64,000 nucleotides of DNA from DAOTTY01 sp034437575 (GCA_034437575.1 DAOTTY010000289.1:14939-78938); one strand, 5' to 3'; shown: positions 56,401 to 63,861, numbered from the stretch's first letter. The notes: generated by a model not told the origin, from the letters alone. Made by a program: numbers and translations.

Positions 56401-57298
56401 CCAGCAGTTCTAACGTGCCAACAATCTGTGTGCCAGAGGTGAGGCCAAAGACGGTGACCTGGTTCGCGTTCAGGGCGATGATCTGTTCGCGCATCCAGCC
56501 CGATAGGTAGCCCGCGTCGGTTTCCACATCTTCGATGATGATGGGGATTTCCTGGCGCAGGCTATCCAGATACGATTTTTCAGGCAGGCTGCTGATGGAT
56601 TCGTTTTGATCCAGCAGTTCAACAGACTCTCGTGTGGCCACAGCGCCCACATAACGCCGATTATCGGCAGTCGCATCACCGGCAGCAGGTTGGATAGACA
56701 AGGACTGCTCGAAAAGCGTCACCATCACCCCGATGATGTTGGCCCCTGCCACATACATGGCAGCAGTGGCAATCTCGTCTTCGGCGTCTGCCACCAGCAG
56801 CATACGTGACGCAATAACGAGTTTTTGCGTCCGCACCTGAATATCATCAAGCGAGGGGGTCAGGGTGGCCTGGGGCATCTCGCTAAGGGCAAGCGACGTG
56901 GCAACCTGTTCAGCAATGACCCCCAGCCACACCAGCCAGTCGTCGTCCAGCTCATCCACGAGGACTTCCAGCACACCCACAATATAGTCGCCAGCGTGCA
57001 GGCAGCTTACCCATTGTTTGGTTTTGGCGTCCCACAGGGTTTTCTGGTCGCGGATGCAGGCGGCGATGCTGCTGTTGGGGGTGAGGGGGACGGCTGCTTT
57101 TTCGGGTTTGTCGGTCGCGGCTCGAATCAGCAGGGTGCCGTCATCCAGGGAGTACAACCGCACCGCCTCAACATCGGGGAGTTCTTCAGCAATCAACCGC
57201 AGGGTGCGTTCAATTGCCCGCTTCCTCTCAACGGGGTCTTCAGCGTTTAGCCCAACCGCAAAGCCCCTGAGCGTTGTCCAATCGGGGGAAACAATCAA
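53471..57298 (-). CDS. soluble protein of seven GAF-like modules, no kinase
   Basis: The 1275-residue protein has no membrane segment and no output domain. Seven GAF-like modules in series are separated by helices; most end in a pattern such as ADQLAAVIENRILL or VNQMAVAIDNARAY. The fifth contains a Cys-containing strand (VVCQLCIQYDPPGRKR). It ends with the shared truncated-GAF tail (FANEISVELQRQSEISSMID ... RGRIRMRRSRP). The frame is open to 57379, but TTG 57298 is preferred: GGGAGG lies eight bases before it and this avoids overlapping the receiver gene. The upstream ATG would overlap that gene by 26 bases. It may integrate several ligands and act as a scaffold for the receivers or kinases (inference). 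Confidence 0.85.
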   Translation of the reverse strand: MIVSPDWTTLRGFAVGLNAEDPVERKRAIERTLRLIAEELPDVEAVRLYSLDDGTLLIRAATDKPEKAAVPLTPNSSIAACIRDQKTLWDAKTKQWVSCLHAGDYIVGVLEVLVDELDDDWLVWLGVIAEQVATSLALSEMPQATLTPSLDDIQVRTQKLVIASRMLLVADAEDEIATAAMYVAGANIIGVMVTLFEQSLSIQPAAGDATADNRRYVGAVATRESVELLDQNESISSLPEKSYLDSLRQEIPIIIEDVETDAGYLSGWMREQIIALNANQVTVFGLTSGTQIVGTLELLADKPHTLTQQDIDLYAAIANQIGNTLLGKRLLRQSQQSQQFATQLVNTNKAIAVAVTYEDMARAVLNDAPDDIQTVAIALFNRPFTLMGSPSRLDTKAIVTREQTIPVLPSDDFSAVDDARVVYFLHEYLEGRMMLLWSITRPRRPVMAETLVNTLMQDDMNMVTSFGLNMGVSLRGLLVFGSTGDLREPGPRYNGLRALADQLAAVIENRILLENANENLDLIQSQYEVSSRVFRTNDLPQILRAVYDFAGGVFSSAHLATVTPDNQVHIIAEADAATSRAVSRLAWLDDYPASQTLSVLEALEVRSVTDDVFISEEERVRLQEQGIGSLVILPILSNDALSGLIVLTNENATRIKPDRLRAMRSIADHVGVVIENQSLMQSTEDNLLEMQALYTANTALPHTQSRLDVFRVLKDHLAPDASVVCQLCIQYDPPGRKRIHQVLLNHTLTDDGGHSLYEPLPTTDSDLEDIERYLGQLNQNVIFAPKGNPVPGNPVRLLTHRYTFESYAALIIWHQGTPPRVSDLILLLFDHEKPFPESTRRLYEAVSGQVQVAIENQTLLYDLQQTRSAIKTQSTALNMLDAFSQRVNSGAIRNYDNEDALLKDGLKTLVEATGVDHGSMVFINEDLQTGIVIAEHPETDYMGATVSMAGNPLLSVGYDPAAGVVITDDVEHAPQLRADMQRNLLDVNARSIALLPLVDLSGNVMGSIALNYADAARTFSREAIQVAQVLARQISIALQTLRLQRDAQQRAGQLQSITDFSHTAQATLNLTDMVRKALASVPGLISVTHITVTLYDDQTERLVLMGGWQEVNNERQPIEGGVIVPRDGTTTGYVFETGRHLYLPELTGEAGLAYPQANNINSLLAMPLINGGRTLGVMTVGANQPDAYTDTDVALFQQMVNQMAVAIDNARAYTQSQRIAQNKTFANEISVELQRQSEISSMIDLTMKEVGRAIGAKRGRIRMRRSRPQDSDNGN

Positions 57299-57353
57299 AA
57301 CACACACCTCCCATAACACAGCGTTTTGTTGATGGATGTTGCTCCAGGGCGGT

Positions 57354-57788
57354 TTAGCGCCACTCCCAAACCGCATCACCCGCTAACAGGCGTTGAATTT
57401 GGCCAGGGAAGCGATCTGGATCGAGCGGTTTGCCCATAAAGCCGTCGAAGCCTTCTTTTTGGGCGCGGCGCATCTGGTCTTCGCTGGCCTCTGCCGTGAC
57501 GGCCACCACGACGGTTTCTTTCAATTTGGGGTGGCTGCGAACCTTTTGTAGGGCCTGATAGCCATCCTCATAGGGCAGGCGGATGTCCATCAAAATCAGG
57601 TCGATGCGGGGCAGGGTTTCGGCAAATTGCACCACCTGCCAGCCAGATGTCTTCCATTCGCAGCGCTGCACCCCCATCGACGCTAACATGCGAGCGATGA
57701 GAACGAAATTGGGCACGTTGTCTTCAACGACCAGCACATGGGCTTCGCTGGGTTCGACAGGCTGCTGTGTTGCGGTATTGTCGGTCAT
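57354..57788 (-). CDS. single-domain response regulator
   Basis: The 144-residue protein is a receiver domain after a short polar leader. It has Glu22/Asp23 (VLVVEDNVPNF), phospho-acceptor Asp68 (LILMDIRLPYEDG) and Lys120 (FMGKPLDPD). No output domain is present. It starts two bases after the stop of the first receiver gene and precedes the seven-GAF gene, so it belongs to the signalling operon. It may shuttle phosphate between kinases or bind a target protein. The two adjacent receivers are clearly related but differ enough to have separate partners. Confidence 0.93.
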   Translation of the reverse strand: MTDNTATQQPVEPSEAHVLVVEDNVPNFVLIARMLASMGVQRCEWKTSGWQVVQFAETLPRIDLILMDIRLPYEDGYQALQKVRSHPKLKETVVVAVTAEASEDQMRRAQKEGFDGFMGKPLDPDRFPGQIQRLLAGDAVWEWR

Positions 57789-57790
57789 AT

Positions 57791-58162
57791 CTAGCGACCA
57801 CTCCTCAAGTATTCGAGTACCAAGTCGGGGAACTTGTCAACGTCAATGGGTTTGCCGATGTAGCCATCTGCACCGGCGTCAAACGTCGATTGTTTGTCGC
57901 CTTCGCGGACGTTGGCCGTCAGGGCCACCACTGGCACATGTTCTAATTCTGGCATGGACTTGATGATGCGAGTAGCTTGTAAACCGTCCATGTCGGGCAT
58001 GCTGATGTCCATCAGAATCAAGTCTGGCGGATTGTGCTGGGCCATGCGGATGCCCTCTTTGGCGTTGTCTGCCTCATCAACGTCAATGTCAGACGCCACC
58101 AAGATGCGGCGCACCAGCATCCGATTATCAGCATTATCTTCAATGTAAAGCACACGAGGCAT
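57791..58162 (-). CDS. single-domain response regulator (DivK-like), first gene of the operon
   Basis: The 123-residue protein is a bare receiver: Glu8/Asp9 (VLYIEDNADNRML), phospho-acceptor Asp52 (DLILMDISMPDMDG) and Lys104 (GYIGKPIDVDKF). The sequence resembles DivK-type receivers, which act by binding kinases rather than DNA. Its ATG follows GAGGAG by a few bases. It is the first gene after the promoter at 58284-58313 and is followed at a two-base distance by a second receiver. Confidence 0.94.
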   Translation of the reverse strand: MPRVLYIEDNADNRMLVRRILVASDIDVDEADNAKEGIRMAQHNPPDLILMDISMPDMDGLQATRIIKSMPELEHVPVVALTANVREGDKQSTFDAGADGYIGKPIDVDKFPDLVLEYLRSGR

Positions 58163-58230
58163 AATGCTCCTCGATCCTATAGTTTGGCCTGCATGTAAGG
58201 GTGCAGTTTGGGGATGTCGTGAGATGATTG

Positions 58231-58255
58231 CCCTGTAATGCTGTCATTTACAGGG
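58231..58255 (-). promoter_or_regulatory. hairpin in the leader of the signalling operon
   Basis: A perfect 8-bp inverted repeat CCCTGTAA/TTACAGGG (58231-58238 and 58248-58255) with a nine-base loop lies about 30 bases downstream of the predicted -10 and about 70 bases before the first start codon. It could be an operator for a dimeric regulator or an RNA leader element. No T run follows, so a classical terminator is unlikely. Confidence 0.45.
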
Positions 58256-58283
58256 TAAATTTATTCGACCCCCAACATGCCCC

Positions 58284-58313
58284 ATTATGTATCAATTTAA
58301 CCTCTATTGCCAA
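58284..58313 (-). promoter_or_regulatory. probable sigma-A promoter of the signalling operon
   Basis: On the minus strand a -35 TTGGCA (58308-58313) and a -10 CATAAT (58284-58289) each match the consensus at five of six bases, with an 18-base spacer. It is the only convincing promoter seen before the tight run of minus-strand genes that starts at 58162. The leader would be about 115 bases. The rest of the gap up to 58394 shows nothing further. Confidence 0.6.
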
Positions 58314-58394
58314 CTCCGCGCAGCCTATACCCTGAACTTACACCAACTCATAACAGTTGTAGCCGCCGGGGCCACCTTTGCACACGCCCCACGC

Positions 58395-59114
58395 CTATGA
58401 AGGGCGATAGTCCTTCGCGCCTTCATAGCTAATCGTTCCGTCCAATAAGTGGGTGATGTAGTCCCGATAGGCTGCCAACGGCCACATGCCACCCAGGGCG
58501 GTTGTCTGGCGCAGTTCAATAGCCTTCCGTAGGTCAGCGGCACTATGGCCCAGAAAGCGCGTGCTGCCGCTGCCCACACCGTTCGGGGTGTGGGCGTCAC
58601 TGTTGCCCAGGCACGCCACACATACTTCCTGGCACATGACCTTTGCAAAGCCATTCGTGCCCAGCGGGAACGCCGCCGCGTTGACGACCTCCATCCCGTC
58701 GAAGCCAGCCCGTTCAATCAGGTGCATATCACAAAAGTAGCGTTGGGCACCCTGGCGCGTTTCACAAATTTGCACCTGGAAAGGATGCGCGAGAATCGCA
58801 AGGCCCCCGGCCTCGTGAATCGCCTGAACGGTGTCTTCCAGGTTTAGGCCCGTCGGAATCTTCTCGTCAATCCACAGCGCCAAAACGTGCCCTTCGCGGC
58901 TGGTGACTTCTGTGCCGATAACAATGTCGAACGGGTACTGGTCGCGGTGGTCGTAAGCCCACAACGCGGCGTCCAGTTTATCATGGTCGGTGATGGCAAT
59001 CACATCGAGTTGGCGGTGCTGGCTCACATAGGCCAGCAAATCGGCAACGGCTGCGGCACCGTCGCTGACGTTGGTGTGCATGTGCAGGTCGGCACGTCCG
59101 AAGTCGCTTCTCAT
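58395..59114 (-). CDS. PHP-domain phosphoesterase-like protein
   Basis: The 239-residue protein has the PHP metal-site motifs in order: His11 and His13 (DLHMHTNVSDG), ITDHDKLD, the Glu in GTEVTS, the His in LAILAHPF, and NSDAHTP near the end. PHP proteins of this size are usually cytoplasmic phosphoesterases acting on small phosphorylated or nucleotide substrates; the substrate cannot be told here. The start ATG 59114 places the first metal motif at residue 9, as is usual. It lies upstream of the signalling operon in the same direction, but with a 232-base gap and a promoter between, so it is probably separate. It is divergent from the M23 peptidase gene. Confidence 0.9.
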   Translation of the reverse strand: MRSDFGRADLHMHTNVSDGAAAVADLLAYVSQHRQLDVIAITDHDKLDAALWAYDHRDQYPFDIVIGTEVTSREGHVLALWIDEKIPTGLNLEDTVQAIHEAGGLAILAHPFQVQICETRQGAQRYFCDMHLIERAGFDGMEVVNAAAFPLGTNGFAKVMCQEVCVACLGNSDAHTPNGVGSGSTRFLGHSAADLRKAIELRQTTALGGMWPLAAYRDYITHLLDGTISYEGAKDYRPS

Positions 59115-59231
59115 CCAGTAAAGCTCCTGACATTGAGTCTGCTTTTGTTAAGCATACTTTCATCTGTGGGCGTCGTTAAGGGCTGTTACGGAATCTTTAC
59201 GCAAATTTAGCTCTAAATTCCAACGATGCTG

Positions 59232-59237
59232 TACAAT
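59232..59237 (+). promoter_or_regulatory. -10-like element immediately before the M23 peptidase start
   Basis: TACAAT (59232-59237) ends seven bases before ATG 59245, so transcription from it would begin at or next to the start codon. No clear -35 was found. No Shine-Dalgarno precedes the ATG. Confidence 0.35.
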
Positions 59238-59244
59238 CACATTC

Positions 59245-60087
59245 ATGCAGCGTTCACGAGTTATCACCCGCATTGTTTTGCCTGTGCTATTTGTGATCGG
59301 CGTTCTGGTTGTCGGGTTCGGGCTGACGTTTTTCGCCGGGACGCTGGGCGTGCTGCCCCAGCGCAATACGCGCCTGGTCGCGTCACCCGGCGCACCTGTG
59401 CCCCTACCCGGCACGCCCGTCGCCCGGTTTGAACAGGTCAACCCGGCTGTAGTCAACCAGCTTGACCGCTTCCAGTCGGGCTATCGCCCGGCGGCGGCAG
59501 ATGAGTTCGGGATTGATGTGCAGCCCATCGGCGCGTATTTGCCACGCACAGGCAACCGCGAGTTCGCCCTGCGTGACCCAACGCCGCTGCCCACGCCGTT
59601 CCCGTATCCCACATCACCGCCGCTGCCCGCACCGCCCATTCCTGGCGACTTCCCCCCAACTTTAGCAGCGCCGGATGACCGGGTGGTGCCTTTCCCGCGT
59701 GGACAGACAGACTGTGCGCCGGGGGGGCTGCCAGCGGAAGGGATTTTCACACAGCGGTACAACCGCTTTCATCTGGCGGTAGACATTGGCGTGCGGGTGG
59801 GGACGCCCGTGCAAGCTACCCACAGCGGCGTGGTGATTTATGCAGACTGGAGCGAGATCGGGTATGGCTACCTGGTGATTCTACAAAGTGGGCCGTTCAT
59901 CACGTATTATGCCCACAATGCCTCGTTCAATGTGGAAGCCGGGCAGCTCGTGGGCCAGGGCAGCATTGTGGCCTGGAGCGGCAGCACGGGCAATAGCACC
60001 GGGCCACACGTCCACTACGAAACACGCATTAATGACCTGCCAGTTGACCCGCTCACGTTTAACAGTCGTGGGTACATCTCATGTTAA
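59245..60087 (+). CDS. membrane-anchored M23-family peptidase (LytM-like)
   Basis: The 280-residue protein has one N-terminal membrane segment or uncleaved signal (about 8-32, ITRIVLPVLFVIGVLVVGFG). A Pro-rich external linker follows (PTPLPTPFPYPTSPPLPAPP). The C-terminal M23 domain has its zinc ligands visible as His176 and Asp180 (RFHLAVDIG) and His255-Val-His257 (GPHVHYE). M23 enzymes cleave peptide bonds in peptidoglycan cross-links. The metal site looks complete, so it may be active rather than an EnvC-type activator. The gene has no ribosome-binding site and may be leaderless. The kinase gene starts 18 bases after its stop, so the two may be co-transcribed. Confidence 0.9.
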   Translation: MQRSRVITRIVLPVLFVIGVLVVGFGLTFFAGTLGVLPQRNTRLVASPGAPVPLPGTPVARFEQVNPAVVNQLDRFQSGYRPAAADEFGIDVQPIGAYLPRTGNREFALRDPTPLPTPFPYPTSPPLPAPPIPGDFPPTLAAPDDRVVPFPRGQTDCAPGGLPAEGIFTQRYNRFHLAVDIGVRVGTPVQATHSGVVIYADWSEIGYGYLVILQSGPFITYYAHNASFNVEAGQLVGQGSIVAWSGSTGNSTGPHVHYETRINDLPVDPLTFNSRGYISC

Positions 60088-60105
60088 TTGTGTGAGGCAC
60101 CGTTT

Positions 60106-62352
60106 ATGACGCAGTCGCAACCTAAAAAACGCCAACCCTGGTTTATCTCGTGGCGCTGGCGCATCGTCGTGCCGATGACGGCAGCCGTGATGCTGGTGGC
60201 GATGTTGGGCGCTTATTTTGTGGCCGTGCGGGCGTCTGATGGCCTTCGCATTTTGCAGGATGACATCCTGCTGGAAAGTGTGCGTGGCGTGGTCAGCCGT
60301 ACAGATGCGTTTTACGAACGTCACTATCAGGAAGCGCAGCGCATGGCCTTCACGGTAGGTGTGCCCGAAGCGGTTGCGGACAGCGAAGAGGAAATCCTGA
60401 CGGAAACCATCGAAGCCCTCGCCCGCCTGGGTGACCTTGACAGTGTTATTTTGACGGACACCAACGGTATCGAGGTGCTGGGCGTACAGTGGGTAGCAGA
60501 AGCAAACGACTACGCCGTCAACAGTGGCACGAACCTATCGGAGCAGGCGGTGGTGCGGCAGGCCCTCGCGGGTAACGCCGGAACAGCAGGCTACTTGCGC
60601 ACGCCAGAGGGGATATTGATGTTTGTGGGCGTGCCGCTGCAAGTGGATGGGGGCGTTGTTGGGAGTGTTCTGGTCGGGGTTGAACTTGCCGACGTGATGA
60701 CGACACTCAAGGGCAGCGCTGTAACAGACGTTGCCCTCTATGACGATGACGGCGCACTGCTGCAAACCACCTTTCCGCTTAACGATCAAACCCGGCCTGA
60801 CCTTGCCGTGAACACCTCACTGATGGGGCAGACGTTGGGCACCGACGGGCGGGCTGTGCCTATCCAAAGCCAGACGATCAGCCGAGTGCCCCACCGCGCC
60901 GCCTACCTGCCTGTCAATATGGGCGATAGCACACTGGGCATTGCGGGTATCTTTGTGCCCAACAACATCCCGGCGACGACGATTGTCACGCGGCAGTTAA
61001 ACGGCCTGATGGCAGCGGGTATCGCCGGGGCCGCAGTCGTGATGGTATTCGTCGGGCTGTTCTTCTTTACTGAGCGTGTCGAGCGCGTTCAGAAGACGGC
61101 AGAGGCACTGGCACGCGGCAACACAGCCGCACGCACACGCATGAAAGCCACTGACGAGGCGGGCGCAGCCGGGGCCGCGCTGGATGCGTTTGCCAACCGC
61201 GTCCAACACGAACGGGATGCCATGCAGCAAACCCTCAACCGGCAGCGCCGCGAGGCCAATCACCTGACGGCAGTGCTGGAATCACTGCCAGACGGTGTGA
61301 TTGTACAGGACAACAACGGCCAGATGACGTTCATCAACAACGCCGCACGGCAGCTCTTGGCTACTTCACGCCAGCCGCTTGCGGAGCTGCTGAGGCCGTT
61401 TGAAAGCCAGCAGGCCCACGGTGAGCCGCTCGCACCCGGTATGTACGCGCTTGGCAATCCGCAGCAGGTTAATGTGGGCGGCAAGATGCTCAATGCTCAG
61501 GCGGCGTCTATCATGACGATGAATGGCGAACGGGTGGGCACGGTGCTTGTGCTGCGCGATATGACCGAATACGTCCAGCAGGAACAACAGCGTGAGCGGC
61601 TGTTGCGGGCCGTTGAGGAAGAAATTCACGCGCCGCTGGCCGAACTGGCCCAGGCCAGTGCCCTCAGCGGCCAACCGTTAGGCGACTTCGCCAAAGAGAT
61701 CACTAAGCGGGCAGTTGCACTGCAAAAGCTGGTAGTGGAAATGCGCGAACTCACTGAAGTTGATGATGAGGCAGTCAGGCAGCGGCAGAAGGTGCTGCCC
61801 CTGGACACACTCATCTGGACAGTGGCAAACGATTGGCGTCAGATTGCCCAGGCTGCGGAGATCACGCTGCGGGTGACGATTCAGCGGCCCGGTTTGCACA
61901 TCCTGGGGGACGAGCGGCGTTTGCGCTGGGCGGTTGGCAACATCCTGGATAACGCGATTAAGTACACACCGCCGGGGGGCACCGTCACGCTGGAAATCAA
62001 CGGCGAGTCGAAGGGGCAGGCGATGATGCGTGTGCGCGACAGCGGTGTGGGCATCGCTGACCAGGATTTACCCCACGTCACGACGCGCTTTTACCGGGGC
62101 AACCCCACCACCCAAACCGGCGAGATCATCCGCACGCCAGGGATGGGCCAGGGCCTGCACACTGCCGAGCAAATTTTCAGCGTGCATGGTGGCTTTTTGC
62201 GGGTACGCAGCCAGGTTGGGGCGGGAACCGCCGTTTACTTCTCCGTGCCCGTTACGTCTACGCAAACGCTTGACCTACCCCGCATTGTCGAAGACTTTGA
62301 GGGTGAGACGGTCAAGCTGCCAGAAGGCCAGATGCGCGACCTCAACCTGTGA
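60106..62352 (+). CDS. sensor histidine kinase homologue lacking the phospho-acceptor His
   Basis: The 748-residue protein has a membrane segment near 22-45 (IVVPMTAAVMLVAMLGAYFV), an external Cache-like domain to about 290, a second membrane segment (GLMAAGIAGAAVVMVFVGLF), HAMP and a PAS domain (SLPDGVIVQDNNGQMTFINN). The HisKA position reads AVEEEIHAPL. Aligned with AVSHELRTPM of the kinase at the window start, the His is Glu505. The HATPase is well kept: N box VGNILDNAIKYTP, G1 RDSGVGIADQDLP, G2 GMGQGLHTAEQ. It may be a pseudokinase or act through another kinase; the His two residues before the Pro is not in the usual place. ATG 60106 follows GTGAGG and lies 18 bases after the peptidase stop. 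Confidence 0.88.
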   Translation: MTQSQPKKRQPWFISWRWRIVVPMTAAVMLVAMLGAYFVAVRASDGLRILQDDILLESVRGVVSRTDAFYERHYQEAQRMAFTVGVPEAVADSEEEILTETIEALARLGDLDSVILTDTNGIEVLGVQWVAEANDYAVNSGTNLSEQAVVRQALAGNAGTAGYLRTPEGILMFVGVPLQVDGGVVGSVLVGVELADVMTTLKGSAVTDVALYDDDGALLQTTFPLNDQTRPDLAVNTSLMGQTLGTDGRAVPIQSQTISRVPHRAAYLPVNMGDSTLGIAGIFVPNNIPATTIVTRQLNGLMAAGIAGAAVVMVFVGLFFFTERVERVQKTAEALARGNTAARTRMKATDEAGAAGAALDAFANRVQHERDAMQQTLNRQRREANHLTAVLESLPDGVIVQDNNGQMTFINNAARQLLATSRQPLAELLRPFESQQAHGEPLAPGMYALGNPQQVNVGGKMLNAQAASIMTMNGERVGTVLVLRDMTEYVQQEQQRERLLRAVEEEIHAPLAELAQASALSGQPLGDFAKEITKRAVALQKLVVEMRELTEVDDEAVRQRQKVLPLDTLIWTVANDWRQIAQAAEITLRVTIQRPGLHILGDERRLRWAVGNILDNAIKYTPPGGTVTLEINGESKGQAMMRVRDSGVGIADQDLPHVTTRFYRGNPTTQTGEIIRTPGMGQGLHTAEQIFSVHGGFLRVRSQVGAGTAVYFSVPVTSTQTLDLPRIVEDFEGETVKLPEGQMRDLNL

Positions 62353-62361
62353 CGGCGGCGT

Positions 62362-63054
62362 TTAGCTGCCCTCGTAGCCCAGGGACAGCGTGTAGGCCAC
62401 CACGTCGTTCAGGTCCGCATCGGAGAAGATGTCGCCGTAGTTCTGCGGCATCAGGTTTTGCGGGTAGGGGCCAGCGTTATCAGCGGGCACAATGTAGTCG
62501 TTGGGGTGCAAAATCGAGTTGCGGACGTAGGTCACCACGTCTTCATCGCTGGATTCGGCAATGCGGCTTTCTGCCGTTTCATAAATACCCCACAAGCCCG
62601 GCCCGACGAGGCGAATCTGGCTTTCGTCAACAGAGTGGCAGCTTGCACAAAGCCAGGGGCCAGATGAGGTGTTGTAAGTTTGGTTGAAGATCGTCTGGCC
62701 GTTTTCAAGGTCGCCCATCGCAATCGCCTGGGCGACGATGTCCCCCTCAGCAGCGGCTTCTGCTGCTTCCGTCGGTTCGGGTGTGGGTTCCAGCGTAGCT
62801 GTGGGTTCGGGCATCGGTGTCTGGGTAGGCACGTCTGTAGGAGTGGGCGGGGGCAGGGTACGGGTTGGTTCAGCCGTAGGTTCTACCTCAAGCTCCTCAA
62901 CCATGTCAGCGCCTTCTTCGTCCAACGCTTCGGCTTCCGCTGCTTCGCCCGCGTCAGAAACCTGCCATTCAGGCTGAGCCACCGTCCCACACGCGCTAAT
63001 TGCTGCGGTCATCAACAGTATTCCAAAGATCAAATAGAGTTTGTGCAACGTCAT
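62362..63054 (-). CDS. c-type cytochrome lipoprotein
   Basis: The 230-residue protein starts with a lipoprotein signal (MTLHKLYLIFGILLMTAAIS followed by lipobox Cys22). An acidic and Pro/Thr-rich linker follows (about 30-110, with PTPTDVPTQTPMPEPTATLE). A single class I cytochrome c domain has the haem motif CASCH at about 136-140 and a likely Met ligand in NLMPQNYGDIFSD. It should be tethered outside the membrane and carry electrons. The frame is open 64 residues further upstream, but the signal peptide sets the start at ATG 63054. A good promoter lies 41 bases before it. It is convergent with the kinase gene. Confidence 0.92.
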   Translation of the reverse strand: MTLHKLYLIFGILLMTAAISACGTVAQPEWQVSDAGEAAEAEALDEEGADMVEELEVEPTAEPTRTLPPPTPTDVPTQTPMPEPTATLEPTPEPTEAAEAAAEGDIVAQAIAMGDLENGQTIFNQTYNTSSGPWLCASCHSVDESQIRLVGPGLWGIYETAESRIAESSDEDVVTYVRNSILHPNDYIVPADNAGPYPQNLMPQNYGDIFSDADLNDVVAYTLSLGYEGS

Positions 63055-63094
63055 GTCACGTCCCGTTTGTGTAATTTTGTACAATTGCCTAGCT

Positions 63095-63122
63095 ATTGTA
63101 ACGTGCGCGGGGGGTAAGTCAA
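63095..63122 (-). promoter_or_regulatory. probable promoter of the cytochrome c gene
   Basis: On the minus strand TTGACT (63117-63122) and TACAAT (63095-63100) each match the sigma-A consensus at five of six positions, with a 16-base spacer. Confidence 0.55.
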
Positions 63123-63238
63123 ACGGTGGTTTCTGAATTATTGATGGGCCACTTAATGAATGCCTACTGCATTGCCAACTATGCCTGGGTTTGGGAGTGT
63201 GTATACTAGCCCGCAAACCCAACGGTGGAGATAGCCCG

Positions 63239-63652
63239 ATGAACACCTTTTCCCTTAATTCAAACTGGACAGTGGACTACTTCGAGCCAAACATTGACGG
63301 CTTCGAGATGGCCCCCAGTGCCCAGCCTATCGCCCACCTTGCCGATTGGACGTGTTCGGCGCGGTTTGCGGAGGCCGGTTTTTATGCGTGGTTACAGCGC
63401 CGCTTCGACCTCATGCCAACGGACGACTGTGTGCGCTATCTAGTACAAATCGAAAACATGCCGCCATCTACGAAAGTTTATGTCAATGACCAGCACATCG
63501 CAGATGCCGATGACACAACCCTGCGTTTGGACGTGACTGATCGGGTGGCACTGGGCACAAACCGGCTCAGTTTGCGGGTGGCCTGCGCCGCCGACGCCGA
63601 ACACCGCTTTGATAGCGTGCTGCTGCTGCAAGTGCCCTGCGATGCGGTTTAG
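63239..63652 (+). CDS. small beta-sandwich protein resembling the sugar-binding domain of GH2 enzymes
   Basis: The 137-residue protein resembles the N-terminal galactose-binding-like domain of glycoside hydrolase family 2 enzymes: FSLNSNWTVDYFEP, FYAWLQRRFDL, VYVNDQHIADADDTTLRLDV and GTNRLSLRVACAAD. No catalytic barrel follows; a stop occurs at 63650-63652 and then a repeat element. There is no signal peptide, so it should be cytoplasmic. The ATG at 63239 is preferred over 63191 because GGTGGAG lies about eight bases before it and the domain begins there. It may be a stand-alone binding protein or the remnant of a larger enzyme. The match is by fold features only. Confidence 0.65.
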   Translation: MNTFSLNSNWTVDYFEPNIDGFEMAPSAQPIAHLADWTCSARFAEAGFYAWLQRRFDLMPTDDCVRYLVQIENMPPSTKVYVNDQHIADADDTTLRLDVTDRVALGTNRLSLRVACAADAEHRFDSVLLLQVPCDAV

Positions 63653-63657
63653 CAAGT

Positions 63658-63849
63658 AGGGCTATTGCAAAGTCAAGTTTTCACATCGCGGGGACGCTGT
63701 CCCTGCACCCCCGCAAAGGGTTCACACCCTTTGAACCCATGTTTTCGGACGCTTTGCGTCCGAAAAGGCAAGTTTTTGTTCACTTTTTTCAAAAAGTGAC
63801 GGCTTTGGGCAGCGCCCAATGATCAGCCATGCAACTTTGCAAAAGCCCT
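63658..63849 (+). repeat. structured dispersed repeat, copy 2, with terminal inverted repeats (MITE-like)
   Basis: This 192-base element matches 17943-18119 and has nearly perfect 16-base terminal inverted repeats: AGGGCTATTGCAAAGT at the left, and the reverse complement of the right end is AGGGCTTTTGCAAAGT. Inside are four hairpins, including an 11-bp perfect stem TTTTCGGACGC/GCGTCCGAAAA (63742-63766). The bases just outside are GT on both sides, a possible 2-bp target duplication but too short to be sure. It contains no gene. It fills the gap between the beta-sandwich gene and the minus-strand gene at the edge. Strand is arbitrary. Confidence 0.85.
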
Positions 63850-63861
63850 GTCCATCTGCCA

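Noticed and set aside
53471..57379. Longer form of the seven-GAF protein starting at ATG 57379
   Set aside because: It would overlap the receiver gene by 26 bases and add residues of no domain character; the TTG at 57298 has a good GGGAGG eight bases upstream.
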